DNA from: Siphonodentalium dalli
Lineage: Eukaryota; Mollusca; Scaphopoda; Gadilida; Siphonodentaliidae
NCBI GenBank assembly: GCA_032622095.1
Contig: CP136069.1
Location: 200,742,690 to 200,806,689, forward strand
DNA length: 64,000 nt
Direction: 5' to 3'
In this document: positions 1-11,135 of the stretch, piece by piece
Position numbering within the stretch: the stretch's first letter is position 1
Layout of the letters: every line of letters starts with the position of its first letter
Translations under genes and position numbers: made by a program
Notes under the pieces: model-generated
Seen by the model: the letters and a program-made list of their open reading frames with translations, nothing else
Told to the model about the DNA's origin: nothing
Databases searched by the model: none

Positions 1-337
1 TATCAAATATGTCAAATTAGCAGCACACAGTTAACATGATTTTTATAAATCACGATTTCAAGACTAAAAATAGATGTTTTGTGAATAAAATACAGATAAA
101 ACTGAAGATAGGGTATATTATTTGTCTATAAAGGCACAATAAAGTGGTTTATTTTGATTGTAATTCGCGGTAAATCTCTCAGCTGATCTGCATTTTTTCG
201 TGATTGAGGCTGCTAAGAAGATAGAGTTCTCCTCCTTGCTTCGCTCTTGTGCGCCCGAACGTTTTCGCTGGATTTTTGTTCTAAAAAAATAGCGCTTAAA
301 ACTTTGCCATGAATGTCACAAGAAAACATATATAGAG
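1..337. other. No recognisable feature
   Basis: AT-rich non-coding sequence. I see no reading frame of note, no repeat and no motif that I can name. Confidence 0.5.
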
Positions 338-480
338 GATCTCACATGAGTTTCTATTGTATACGGAATTTATCAACCGAGTTCACTAAATTCGATTTGA
401 GCCGAGGTTTACCGAGGCTCAAATTGAATTTAGAGGACGAGGTTGATAAATTACGTATAAAATAGGACGAGTGTGAGATA
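338..480. repeat. Long hairpin (about 60-bp arms)
   Basis: The left arm begins GATCTCACATGAG and is complemented by a right arm ending GTGTGAGAT. The inner stem pairs GATTTGAGCC with GGCTCAAATT around a short loop. The arms carry several mismatches and small indels. The size and shape match other roughly 140-bp hairpins in the window (for example 6702-6862 and 17974-18115), although the sequences differ. This fits a small foldback MITE; no coding capacity is seen. Confidence 0.65.
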
Positions 481-1586
481 CCTTTTATCACATGATCAAA
501 TAAACCCAGAAGCAACGCGAAATATTCATCGAAAACAACAATAATAAACTACAGCGATCGCAAGTTATTTGAAGAACCCCGTGACGTCATCGCACGCGCT
601 GATATTAAACGTGTCTATTACCGATAATTATGAAACTGATTTTATGGCCAAATTATGTGATAAATATATATATTACTTTATTGAAGTTCAACGAAGAATT
701 ATTTAAAGAGCAGGATGTTAATGTAAAATATTAGATCGACGGGGGTTAAATCGATGGGGCATATCTGGTTGGTTGGCGATATCTGGGTGATTGGCGATAG
801 TAGTTCACGCGTGATAAGCATTGATTGATAATTGACTCGATTCAGCACGAGTTTCTCGAATGTTCTAAAGTGTACTTGAACGTAAACAAGATTTTAGCGC
901 TCATTCTACGTTTACATGTAGCTTCTTATGTGCACGGTTGGGCCCACCCTCCCACCCACATGTAGTAATGTGGATCATTCAATTATATATTGGCTTTTGA
1001 AAAAGTTGATCATCGATACATACGAGAATATAGGCTGCAAAATGTCGTTTCATTGCCTGATACATGTTTATAGTATGCCATAATAGTATAGGTCTTTTAT
1101 GATTATTCAATGATAACATTATATAGGATGTGCACAGTTCATGTGAAGCCAACGTTATCCTGAATTTCTAGATTAAATCTTCGTTATACAATTCGTAGTT
1201 GTTATTCTATAAATCATTTATGTTTGTTCGAGTGAAACGAGTTAAAACATAAATTGCAATACAGCAGGCGACATATATACAAATAATTGCACTTTTCTAC
1301 ATTTTATTTTTCTGCAATATACGAAGAAGCAATTACGAGCTAAAGCTTGAAGTGATATATTTAATTGGAACACTTAATTCAAACCTACATTGAATATTAT
1401 TGTAGTTACATATATATCCGTCTGAACAAACACATATCCTACCTATGTACAATCCCAGAAAACAAGTATAGGTAGGTAGATCGTGCCACGAACCTCTATT
1501 CTATAGCTACACTCGTATTAATGATTCATGATATGATCTACATTATGTGAGGTAATGGACACATATATTATGTTCAAGTCTTTAAA
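481..1586. other. Non-coding, nothing recognised
   Basis: AT-rich sequence with no reading frame over 60 codons, no tandem array and no inverted repeat that I could detect. Confidence 0.45.
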
Positions 1587-2064
1587 GGTACTCAATCCGA
1601 TCAGAGGGTCCCCATCTCAACAGATTCCAACAACAACAATCCGATCAGAGGGTCTTATATTACTATTTCTTTGGCTTTGGGGGTAAACAATATTTGATTC
1701 GAGTCGAGGAACCCATCAAACAAAGCTCAGAGTTATTAGATATTGATTTTTGAAATTTGTTAGTTTCTCGAGATGAGTACTAATAATTGCCGTCAGTTTC
1801 GTAACCTGCGCGAGATATGTACACCAAAACACAATTCAAACAGACATGGATGGATAAATCTAAAATCAAGAGGTAATAATAACGCAATTTTGACTGAGTA
1901 CTGGGCCAGAAAGTATTCCCGATAATGAAAAATAATATATTTATAAAATCGATATCTAACAAATCTGAGCTTTGATGGGTGACTTCCTCGACTCGAATCA
2001 AATATTTTTGACCCCCAAAGCCATTGAAATAGTAATTGAGAGGAGTTTTATCGGATTGAGTACC
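1587..2064. mobile_element. Foldback MITE with imperfect long inverted arms
   Basis: The left end reads GGTACTCAATCCGAT and the right end is its complement, ATCGGATTGAGTACC. The inner arms pair over the stretches containing TTTGATTCGAGTCGAGGAA on the left (about 1690-1760) and TTCCTCGACTCGAATCAAA-type sequence on the right (about 1950-2010). The left arm has an extra partial duplication in which CAATCCGATCAGAGGGTC occurs twice, near 1592 and 1639. About 190 bp lie between the arms. No transposase is encoded, so this is a non-autonomous element of unknown superfamily. Confidence 0.65.
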
Positions 2065-2199
2065 GAATAATATACAAGTGTTGTATACAACTGTGACCGA
2101 CCGATGACCGTAGTATCAGAGTAGTCGAGTGTCTACATATTAGAGGCTCGGAAGTTGAATAGGACAAGCATGATATGTTGGGGAATTGTATTTACTTAT

Positions 2200-3092
2200 A
2201 GCGCCCGCTCTCACGGGGCAAAGCCGCGGAAGCGAAGCCACCTAGGGTATACGTATGCGGATATGAGATATACTAATCGACTTTTTCAGCTCAATCTTAA
2301 AATAGATTGAACTTACCTAAAATAGATAATTTATTCATAACTCAAGGGTCAGCCGAGTCCAAAAATTATTGATGGCGACGGCCGTCATTTTGTATTGATT
2401 AATACCGCCTCGAAATGTGTAATTGGGCAAAATGCTCCAGGGCAAAAATAAAAAACTTTGTTTCGGCAAATGTTAGCTATACTTCATCATATGTAGGAAC
2501 AACATACTCCTAAAGCCAAAGATATTTAAAAAAATGAATGTAAATTAAACCAAAGCTCTGGATAACAAAAAAGTTAAATTGTATGTTTACATGTTTTATA
2601 AAATTATTAAAAATATTTGCCCCGAAAGAGGAATATAGGGGCCTTACGGGCCGTTAAGATATTATCTTCCATTTTCTAACGGTATTTTCGCCTAAAAGAT
2701 TGATGAATTATTCTCAAAGTTCAAGGCCGACAAACGGAAACTATAAGTTCCGATTGAAAGATCGCAGAGTCCTTTTGATATAACTTTTTGGAAAACCAGT
2801 AAAGGCGTCATGACATCCAGACGTGCATCATGACGTCACAACCTACATCGGCGCGCAAAACTCCAGACACCTAGGACTGCGTCGATGGCCAGACAGTTGA
2901 GACACGTATTATACGGTCAGGATAAACGACACATCTGCCAAACATTTACGTTATATGTGATTATTTACATATATATGATTGTCTTGTGTCCCGTTACGTT
3001 TATCATCAAATCCTTCTAAAGATAAAAATTCATCCGATTATCCCATGAACAGTTACAAACGGGCGCAAATTATGTTTACGTATGGTCATATT
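2200..3092. repeat. 893-bp tandem duplication, copy 1
   Basis: The unit begins AGCGCCCGCTCTCACG and is repeated head-to-tail from 3093. The copies share long near-identical stretches with scattered substitutions and small indels. Landmarks are TCAAGGGTCAGCCGAGTCC, TAGCTATACTTCATCATATG and CGTCGATGGCCAGACAG. The short open frames inside are not conserved between the copies, so I treat it as non-coding. It may be a duplicated segment or a non-autonomous element in tandem. Confidence 0.75.
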
Positions 3093-4497
3093 AGCGCCCG
3101 CTCTCACGCGGCAAAGCCGCGGAAGCGAAGCTACCTAGGGTATACGTATGCGGATATGAGATAATTATACTAATCGACCTTTTCAGTCCAATCTTAAAAT
3201 AGATTGAACTTACCTAAAATAGATAATTTATTCATAACTCAAGGGTCAGCCGAGTCCATAATTATTGTTGGCGACGGCCGCCATTTTGTATTGATTAATG
3301 CCACCTCGAAATGTGTAATTGTGCAAAATGCTCCAGGGCAAAAATAAAAAAACTTTGTTCCGGCAAATGTTAGCTATACTTCATCATATGTAGGATTCAG
3401 TAGGAACAACATGCTCCTAAGCCAAAGATATTTAAAATATTTAATGTAAATTAAACCAAAGCTCTGGTTAACAAAAAAGTGAAATTGCATGAAAAAGTTT
3501 TGTTTACACATTTTATAAAATTATTAAAAATATTTGCCCCGAAAGATGAATATAGGGGCCTTACTGGCCGTTTAGATATTATCTTCCATTTTCTAACGGT
3601 ATTTTCGCCTAAAAGATTGATGAATTATTCTCAAAGTGCAAGGCCGACAAACGGAAACTATAAGTTCCGATTGAAAGATCGCAGATTCCTTTTAAGATAA
3701 CTCTTTGGAAAACCAGTAAAGGCGTCATGACATCAAGACGTGCATCATGACGTCACAACTTACATCGGCGCGCAAAACTCCAGACACTGAGGACTGCGTC
3801 GATGGCCAGACAGCTGAGACACGTACACGGTCAAGATAAACGACACATCTGCCAAACATTTACGTTATATAAGGATTAACTGTCATGTGGACTGTTTTAA
3901 TGGAGATGTAACCGCGAGGTGAGTGGTCATAACTTGTGTAAAAACCGACCACTCACCTCGCGGCTACATCTCCATAAAAACAGTCCACATGACAGTTAAT
4001 CCTTATATTTATATACATTTAGCGAAAGAGCCACTTTTGTAAATGTATTTAAATCGAAAAGTGTATCGTGACAAAACCAGCCCAAAATAAACCATAGCAC
4101 CCTTGGCAAATGTTAACAGGGACAATTTCTCTTTATATTGAAACCCGATGATTTATTAAGTCAATCCTGCGCGAGTCTAAATGCGCCCAAAACATTACGC
4201 GTTCGTCTTTCCCAAACATATGAAGCGTCGATGTAATTATGAGGCTGCAGTTATGAGCGGTTGCGCGTTCACCGATAAATAATTGCAACTAGCCACGTGA
4301 GCGCCGACCAATCAGAATGCTGGATTTAGTGATAATCACACTTAGTATGTAACTATATGTGATTATTTACATATATATGATTGTCTTGTGCCCCGTTACG
4401 GTTTATCGTCAAATCAATCTAAAGATAAAAATTAATCCGATAATCCCATGAACGGTAACAAACGGGCGCAAATTACGTTTACGTATGATAATATTAT
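3093..4497. repeat. 893-bp tandem duplication, copy 2, split by an insertion
   Basis: This is the second unit of the 893-bp duplication. It matches copy 1 from 3093 to about 3870, is interrupted by a 480-bp element (3871-4350), and resumes at about 4351 with TGTGATTATTTACATATATA up to roughly 4497. Copy 1 carries the same junction uninterrupted (…TTACGTTATATGTGATTA… near 2950), so the empty site is visible within the same window. Confidence 0.75.
3871..4350 (+). mobile_element. Terminal-hairpin element, copy 1 (non-autonomous)
   Basis: About 480 bp inserted into copy 2 of the 893-bp duplication. The first roughly 137 bp form a hairpin: AAGGATTAACTGTCATGTGG is answered by CCACATGACAGTTAATCCTT ending near 4005. 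The remaining 340 bp are not palindromic and end near a CCAATCAGAATGCTGGATTT stretch. A second copy lies inverted at 5110-5626. No coding capacity is seen. The asymmetric structure (hairpin at one end only) is unlike a simple TIR MITE; alternatively the hairpin is a MITE nested in a larger repeat. Confidence 0.65.
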
Positions 4498-5109
4498 ACT
4501 ATCTGGGTAAATACATAGTGAGATGTTTGGTAATATACATCGGGATTGGTCCCGCTGTTATCGATGTTCATTTCTTATGACCATATATGGGAGTCGAATT
4601 CATTGCCAACGACTGGGAGTAACACGCGAGGTTCTCATGGAGGAGACCCCCACCCCTTTCGTACGCCGTATTCCATGTCCTGTTATGAGGTACGCCGTAT
4701 TCCGGCCCCTCTCTTAGGAGGTATTCGGTATTCCAAAAATACCGGTATTCGTACGTCGACCTTCCAAAAATGATCATAATAATAATATAAATGCGATTTT
4801 TGTCACAATAAATTCACGGGTTGACATGCATATCGTCGATCATCGTCATTTTAGACGTGGACACTGCGGGATGACCGGCGTTTTACTATCATGTTGCCTT
4901 TTAGATCCTTTTATCATCAATACATTATCTTATCTGATCTTAACTGGTACTCCGTATTCCATATGGCTGTTAACTGGTATTCCGTATTCCACCCTCTGTG
5001 TTAAGTGGTATTCCGTATTCCAGGGGGGGGGGGGGTGGGGTGGGGGCCTCATGGGGACACAGAGTATGATATTCGGGTCTGTTCTTATGCTGTGAATATT
5101 GGTATTATC
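4498..5109. repeat. Degenerate GGTATTCCGTATTCC-type repeats and a poly-G tract
   Basis: Between the inverted element copies lies sequence with short recurring motifs such as GGTATTCCGTATTCC (about 4640-4750 and 4940-5022). A run of 13 G follows at 5023-5035, then TGGGGTGGGGG. Reading frames here differ on each strand and show no protein-like composition, so I call no gene. Confidence 0.5.
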
Positions 5110-5626
5110 TATATATATTTACATACTAAATGTTGTCATCACTAAATCCAGCATTCTGATTGGTCGGTGCCCACGTGGCTAGTTGCAGTTATTTCTCGGT
5201 GAATGCGCAACGCCTCATAACACCAAGCTCATAACACCATCGATACGTCATTGGGTTTGGAAAGACGAACGCGTAATGTTTTGGGCGCATTTGGACTCGC
5301 GCAGGATTGACTTAATACATCGTCGGGTTTCAATATGAAGAGAAATTGTTCTTATTAACTTTTGCCAAGGGTGCTATTGGGTATTTTGGGCTGTTTTTGT
5401 TACGATACACTTTTCGATTTAAATACATTTACAAAAGTGGCTTTTTCGCTAAATGTATATAAATATAAGGATTAACTGTCATGTGGACTATTTTTATGGA
5501 GATGTAACCGTGAGGTAAGTGGTCATAACTTGTATGTAAAACCCTTCGGTGTTTACACAAGTTATGTCCACTTACCTCACGGTTACATCTCCATAAAAAC
5601 AGTCCACATGACAGTTAATCCTTATA
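5110..5626 (-). mobile_element. Terminal-hairpin element, copy 2 (inverted)
   Basis: This is the reverse complement of the element at 3871-4350. Shared landmarks in opposite order are CATCACTAAATCCAGCATTC, GACGAACGCGTAATGTTTTG and CACTTTTCGATTTAAATACA. The terminal hairpin is at about 5465-5626, with a slightly longer loop than copy 1 (it contains ACCCTTCGGTGTTTAC). Together the two copies make a large inverted repeat with about 760 bp between them. Confidence 0.65.
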
Positions 5627-6176
5627 TGTATGACTCATCAATCAAGTGCATGGTGGTATAGGGGTATAGGTATACGTCACAAGACTATGGACGGACATGA
5701 AAACATATAGGTATTCTGACAAGAAACATCGATATTTTTAATAGTGGCCTCAGGCGGCCATATATTTTGTGTGTACATCTATACACGTGAATGTTAGAAC
5801 ATTATTTATCCCACAATATGTCTTACATTGTATATGTCGGCGGCATGTAAGAGATTCACGATCGCCTGTATAGAACAACAGATACGCGACTATCATTACT
5901 GTTGATCCACTGAGTGCCATCCGGGATTGTGACATGTAAACTTCCTGTTCTCATGTGTGCAATCTAAAATGTGACACTCGTTCAAAATTCTTAGTAAAAT
6001 ACGCCCACACACTTAGCATTTCAGGGAATCGACCAGCCCTGGCTTATTCATGAATTATAACACATTGATTGTCCTTACTGCACACACATGTATTAACCCT
6101 GTTCGTGTCATATGAAGTACATCAACATCCTGGACGGGACAAATGAAATAAGTTAAGGTCGCTCTGAGGTTTGCGC
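5627..6176. other. Non-coding, nothing recognised
   Basis: AT-rich sequence without a supported gene, repeat or hairpin. Confidence 0.4.
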
Positions 6177-7090
6177 TCCAAAATACACCTAATAATATTC
6201 GTAATTGAAATTGTCCCATGCAGTATCGCAAAAAGTCGACCAATACTTAAATTACCATTCTACGATCATTATTATGTCGCAGAAATAACAATAAGCAGTA
6301 TTATTATCCATCACTTAACTAACACCTTTTCTGATTGGGCAAAAGTCGCCACGTGATAATCGGGGAAAAAGTCACACTGGACTCCCGAATGTCATATTGG
6401 ACTCCCAAGTGTGCAATATGACTTTATTTTATCGGTACTATGTGACGTCACGAATTAACTGTATTGCGAAATGAATCGGTGAAATTGTGATGCGCGCGCA
6501 TCACTGGTGGATTTAGCAGACGTTTCACTTCCGCATTGAGTTTTTGTTATTCACTTCCGTGTTTACTGTTCCAATACATGCTTTCTGATGATCAAAATAC
6601 AGGATTTTATAGAGAATTAAGTGCCGAAAAATATATAAAATAACCACAAACTTTTTATTCCCAAAATTTGGATAAACATACAGATGGATAATACAAATGT
6701 CATTATACAATGTTGTGTACAGAATGAGATTTTCTTGTACTCGTCCAGGTTGTGGTGAAAAGTCATATTGGACTCGACACTTTGTGTCTCGTCCAATATG
6801 ACTTTTCACCACAACCTGGACTCGTACAAGAAAAACACATACTGTACACAACATTGTATAATAACTTTATAATACAAATAGAACCTTGAGCACGATGTTT
6901 GAGTGCCCAAACAAACAAAAAAACAAATCAAAACAAAAACAAAAACAGCTATTTGCACGACATGGAACAGAAATCTATTTCTGATATGGTAAAAATAAAG
7001 AAAATGTGTTTCACTTCTGCGCCAAAAAAAAAAAGAAAGAAAAGAAAAACAGCTGGAAAATGGCTCATCATCAAATACGGAGTAAATATG
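6177..7090. mobile_element. Dispersed repeat, family F copy 1, interrupted
   Basis: The sequences at 6177-6290 and 6885-7090 correspond to one continuous stretch at about 30040-30360. Shared landmarks are AATACACC(C/T)AATAATATTCG, CACGATGTTTG(A/G)G and the ACATGG(A/G)ACAGAAA stretch. About 590 bp between the two parts hold TCATATTGGACTC repeats and the hairpin at 6702-6862. A third, weaker relative lies at about 8600-8720. Non-coding; superfamily unknown. Confidence 0.5.
6702..6862. repeat. Long hairpin (about 75-bp arms)
   Basis: The left arm contains ATTATACAATGTTGTGTAC and ends at GAAAAGTCATATTGGACTCG. The right arm is its complement and ends GTACACAACATTGTATAAT. The loop is very short. 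The TCATATTGGACTC motif also occurs as direct copies at about 6388-6410, next to the hairpin. Confidence 0.75.
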
Positions 7091-8097
7091 TGTATATACA
7101 TATTATATGATAATTTGTGTGCGCATGCCTGCAGGTTGAGTATTGGATTATCATATTATTTATTTAGATAATGCTTCAGTGCATGGCATAGTACATGTAT
7201 ATTATGTGCAATAAACTGACGTTAACATACCTTAATCGTATTTAAATTCGCTCAGTACTATTTTTCGCTCAGGTTTTAATTCGCGCACATTAAATTCGCG
7301 TATCTATCTCGCGAAATTAAAACGGACAAATATATTTTCGTGAAAGTCTTGGATCTGATGACAATTTCGGTTCTCAGTCGTCTCTGAATATATATGTGTA
7401 TATTATACACGCTCAGAGTGGACTTACATATAACTACATAATCACTGTGCGATGATGGATGTTTCGTTTATATGCATGCTCCAAATATATTGGCTAACAC
7501 GAGACTGTGTGGTCACGATGTCACTCCCTGGTGGCCAATGGGGGGGGGGGGGGGTGCTTTCATGCACATTCAGTATAGAATGGTTCCAGAGTCGAACAGT
7601 TCTCTCTTTGGAGTTTCCAATTTTTTCGACGCAAATTGGAAGGAGGTATATGATAGGTTTACACATACATGAAATATTGATATATCGACTGAAAAATACT
7701 GACATAAACGCTCTTTATATCATCTGTGCCATTTCAGGAACAGAGTAACACGAAATTTGTGTAATACTGAGTATTTTAGTATGACATGAAATATGTGGCC
7801 AAATTATGATTGACATATTACCTCTCAGAATGCATGATCCAATTTCAACTGGGAGGTGGAGGTTTCATGTTCTGATTCGTAGAATGTTTGACACGAGCAT
7901 ATTATCTACGCTACTATGGTACTAAAATTCGTTGCCGAAATCTTGCTTGATTATTTGATAGCAGTCGTATTCGAATAAGTAAAATACAAGTATTTCGTGC
8001 ATTCATCAGCATTCGGCGACCTATATTATGAGCCTGGAACCGGGCTTGGATGTAACATAAGCGAGCACAAATTCGTACTTTAAACCGCCACGTGGTT
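7091..8097. other. Non-coding with poly-G tract and a mobile-element fragment
   Basis: A run of 15 G occupies 7540-7554. At about 7706-7760 the sequence ACGCTCTTTATATC … CAGGAACAGAGTAACAC resembles the interior of the element at 49719-50851. The open frames that overlap the poly-G have no protein character. Nothing else is recognised. Confidence 0.4.
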
Positions 8098-8405
8098 TAG
8101 ATGGATACTGTACACTAAATCCAACCATGCGTGTGCTTATGAACGATGCAAACAACATGGTAATTATAATGTGCTTTATGAACGATGCAAACAACATGGT
8201 AATTATAATGAATATATGATTATGACTCGAGTTATTAACTCATTTTTATTATAATTACCGTGTGGTTTGCATTGTTTATTGAGCACATGGGCGTATTTTG
8301 CACTAATCCATGGTTCAAATTCATTCATTTGTTGCATATATTCTGTTGATTATAAAATGAGATGGTCCCGTGATGGGGGGATTTCGTCTATATTACCCCT
8401 TTAAG
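8098..8405. mobile_element. Palindromic MITE, family C, truncated copy
   Basis: TACACTAAATCC, two direct copies of ATGAACGATGCAAACAACAT, then complementary sequence (ATTACCGTGTGGTTTGCATT), ending TATTACCCCTTTAA. It matches the more complete copy at 62741-63174 but lacks most of the left outer arm. No coding capacity. Confidence 0.65.
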
Positions 8406-8522
8406 GGTATTTGTTACTATGTAATATATGGCCAAAGAATATTAAATGTCTGATATAGGCTGTTTGCTTTCACAACACGGTCCGTTTACAGGGAAAAACA
8501 AAAAGGTTGACAAATACCCTAA
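8402..8522. mobile_element. Small inverted-repeat element
   Basis: TTTAAGGGTATTTGT at the left is answered by ACAAATACCCTAAA at the right, about 120 bp apart, directly next to the family C copy. The short length makes this a tentative MITE. Confidence 0.4.
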
Positions 8523-9528
8523 ATATTCATATAGCGCCTCTTTATATCATACCATAGGAAGACATAATTAAAGTGATTGGATTCGGAAAGATTTAATACC
8601 AAACATTCGTCGGCTAAAAACAGTTTCTATTCATAATATTGTAGAAATAAAGAGTATTTCACTTATGCGCGAAAATTAAAAAACATCTGGAAAAATGCCG
8701 TAAATTTCTGTGGCCTTGAAAAGTATTTTTCAGAGAATAGGAATATAAACTGTAACAAATACAATTATTTGGCAGAGAAATCAATTTATTGTGAGACATT
8801 GAAAATGTTCTTTATTTTTTATTAGCAATTTCCAAAGAATTTCTTGTAAACACAAACAAACTTTGGGGTAGGGGTTTAACATACGGTCATTAGGGAAACC
8901 CCAACCACATATAATTAGCCGTATCTTCAGGCGGCAACCCGATTTCGCGAAATGAGTTTGTTACTATAAATAGAAAAAGAATAGTAGGCATGTAGGAATC
9001 CTACTGGGGTACTACCATAAAATAGTATAGCAGTGTGCAGCCAATCAGAATGCGAGAAAGTCACGTGAGATATAATATTCGATGATATATAGACAGTACG
9101 AATAAGACGTATTTTGTCTCCCAACATACTGTATATTATATGTAATTTAAATGTAATCATATATTTATGTAAATATAAACTCTCCCGAGAGGAGGCAATA
9201 AAAGATAATAATAAATACATGTAGACATATATAGGCCAACATGCGAAACATAAAACAGCGTCACGAGAGACAACAGGGTGACACATGAGGGTGGACGTGC
9301 AGGGTGACACATGAGGGTGATCGTGCACGTGTATAGACACACATACATGTATAGGCTTACGCATACAAACAAATAAGGACATCGGTAAAAGGAAATATAT
9401 CCGCAGTTATATACCAAGTATCTTCTGTTCTGTTGCCAAATATATATTTGAATTTATATCCCACTCTGTCTGAGATATGTTATGTATATAGTGTATATAT
9501 GTTTTGCTTGTTCCACATTATACTGTTC
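8523..9528. other. Non-coding; weak family F relative and CCAAT/CACGTG motif pair
   Basis: The 8600-8720 stretch resembles the repeat at 6177-7090. At about 9040-9072, AGCCAATCAGAATGC is followed by TCACGTGAGATA, a pairing seen at several other places in the window. I see no supported gene. Confidence 0.4.
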
Positions 9529-9554
9529 GCAAATAAATAAATTCATTCATTCAT
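9529..9554 (+). repeat. Retroposon-like 3' tail
   Basis: GCAAATAAATAAATTCATTCATTC ends in a short ATTC repeat, a form common at the 3' ends of non-LTR retroposons. No reverse-transcriptase sequence is seen just upstream, so only the tail is proposed. Confidence 0.3.
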
Positions 9555-10734
9555 GTTTGTCATATGTGCGTATAAGTACATCTGAACCCGATGCATTGTC
9601 CGTCTATAGGGTAAGGCGTATGGTGGGCATGCCACATATAAGCCGATATCTGTAGATCTTAACGTCGAGTATCTACGCCAGCAAATGATAGTACAGTATA
9701 TATGCCTAGACGACCGGTTAACTGCAATCAAATATAATTGTCGGTTTGTATACATTTATATAAAAACAAAAAATAACATGCGCATATATTGGCGTGTATG
9801 TGTGACGATTAAAGACTTACTTGAATCGTGCGGCTAGTGTCGGTGTATCGCCTGCTCTTATGGGACAATGTTTTCGTTTTGCACAACTAGGAAGTTGTTT
9901 TATTCATATAGAAGGACATTTAACGCATGGTTGTTCCTCAATGGCCTTCTATAACCCATTGTGTGTAATGTGTGCTGATGTGTACGCATGATCTCGTTGA
10001 CTGTTTTGTTTGCAGGGGGAATACCCCTAATGCATGACATGAGTCTATGTTAATCCCACCTTCATACATCCTGCTTTCGGTTTGGGGGTTGTGGTGGAGG
10101 GTGGTGGGGCGGGGGGGGGGGGTATGGGGTGCGGGATCTAAATGCAACTTTGAAAATAAACAAAGAGCAAAGCTGATGTGTAAATATTCGTTATTAAAAT
10201 GCTTTTGGTATGATTTTTCCGGTTTAATGACTTATATATGTAGGCGTCTACCACCCCCTTTCGTTTACGCCGGATTCCGGCCAGTTTAGAGCCGTACGCC
10301 GGAATCTAAACTGTAACGCACCCAGGTTTCCGACTACATAAACGTATTCGATTTCGAGCAACATTTTGCAATTTGGCCCTTTTTGTTATTATGTCTTCTT
10401 CGTATTTTAGATTTAGAAATTGATACAACAAAAGAACAGATTGTTGCCTCGTGTAATTCATAGTTCACATTAATTGACTGTAACATTGTGCTCTGTGGCT
10501 ATAGGTCCACATAAAAGCCGACCGCACCTCCCCAGGGCGCATAGCGAGACGGGGCATGCGCTATCGTGCAGAATAGACCTATATGTACCAAAGTTCCAAT
10601 CAAGTCGATAGCTTGAGCGGAAACGGCACTGTTAATCCCTAACTTGCGGCCGGTTCCGTCAGGTTCGCAATATTCAAAAAATCACCGACCGCACAGGGTG
10701 ATATCTACTCTATGCGCAGATAGGAGCTGTCAAA
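9555..10734. other. Non-coding with poly-G tract
   Basis: A 12-G run lies at 10111-10122 in a G/T-rich context. At 10245-10310 a degenerate repeat of GCCGGATTCCGGCC and ACGCCGGAATC is present. No gene is supported. Confidence 0.4.
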
Positions 10735-10875
10735 TATGAAAACATGGCCGCCAGCGGCCATCTTGGATTTAATATTTCACCCATCGGTACCCTGCAGCCA
10801 ACATCTTTGGAGCAATGAACATTTACAGACATGTTTAGGATCTCTGTTAGATGGGGCTATCAAATTAAAACGATG
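10735..10875. repeat. Single dispersed unit of the 160-bp ATGGCCGCC satellite family
   Basis: It contains AACATGGCCGCCAGCGGCCA, CATCTTGGATTT, the ACCCTGCAGCC motif and GACATGTTTAGGATC. These are the same landmarks, in the same order, as the units at 13560-14107 and 16900-17185, and they are related to the array at 25500-27130. Confidence 0.65.
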
Positions 10876-10887
10876 ATCTCACGATAG

Positions 10888-10918
10888 CTTCAAGTTCAAG
10901 TTCAAATGTTTGTTTATT
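10888..10918 (-). repeat. Possible LINE/SINE tail, minus strand
   Basis: CAAGTTCAAGTTCAAATGTT with GTTTATTTCT reads on the minus strand as AAATAAAC … (TTGAAC)n, a typical non-LTR 3' tail. Only the tail is visible. Confidence 0.3.
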
Positions 10919-10976
10919 TCTCAAGTAAATCATGTTACATGATATTATGAGAAGATAATACATAATAATACATATA

Positions 10977-11135
10977 GGTTATCACCACCATGTGTGTTTC
11001 TGAGATCCGTATTCAAGTCGAGCTGCCTTCTCTGGACAGTCTATCGACGAGTCCGTAGGACGAGTCGATAGACAGCCCAGAGAAAGCAGCGAGACTTGAA
11101 TACGGATCTCGGAAACACACAGGGTGATGATAACC
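10977..11135. repeat. Long hairpin with a hammerhead-like apical core
   Basis: The left arm starts GGTTATCACCACCATGTGTG and the right arm ends CACACAGGGTGATGATAACC; about 70 bp pair on each side with small bulges. At the tip, 11046-11063 reads GACGAGTCCGTAGGACGA, close to the stem II block of hammerhead ribozymes. The catalytic core is incomplete: the expected CUGA is replaced by UCGA, and GAAA by GAGU. It may be a foldback MITE whose apex resembles a ribozyme by chance, or a decayed ribozyme. Confidence 0.7.
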
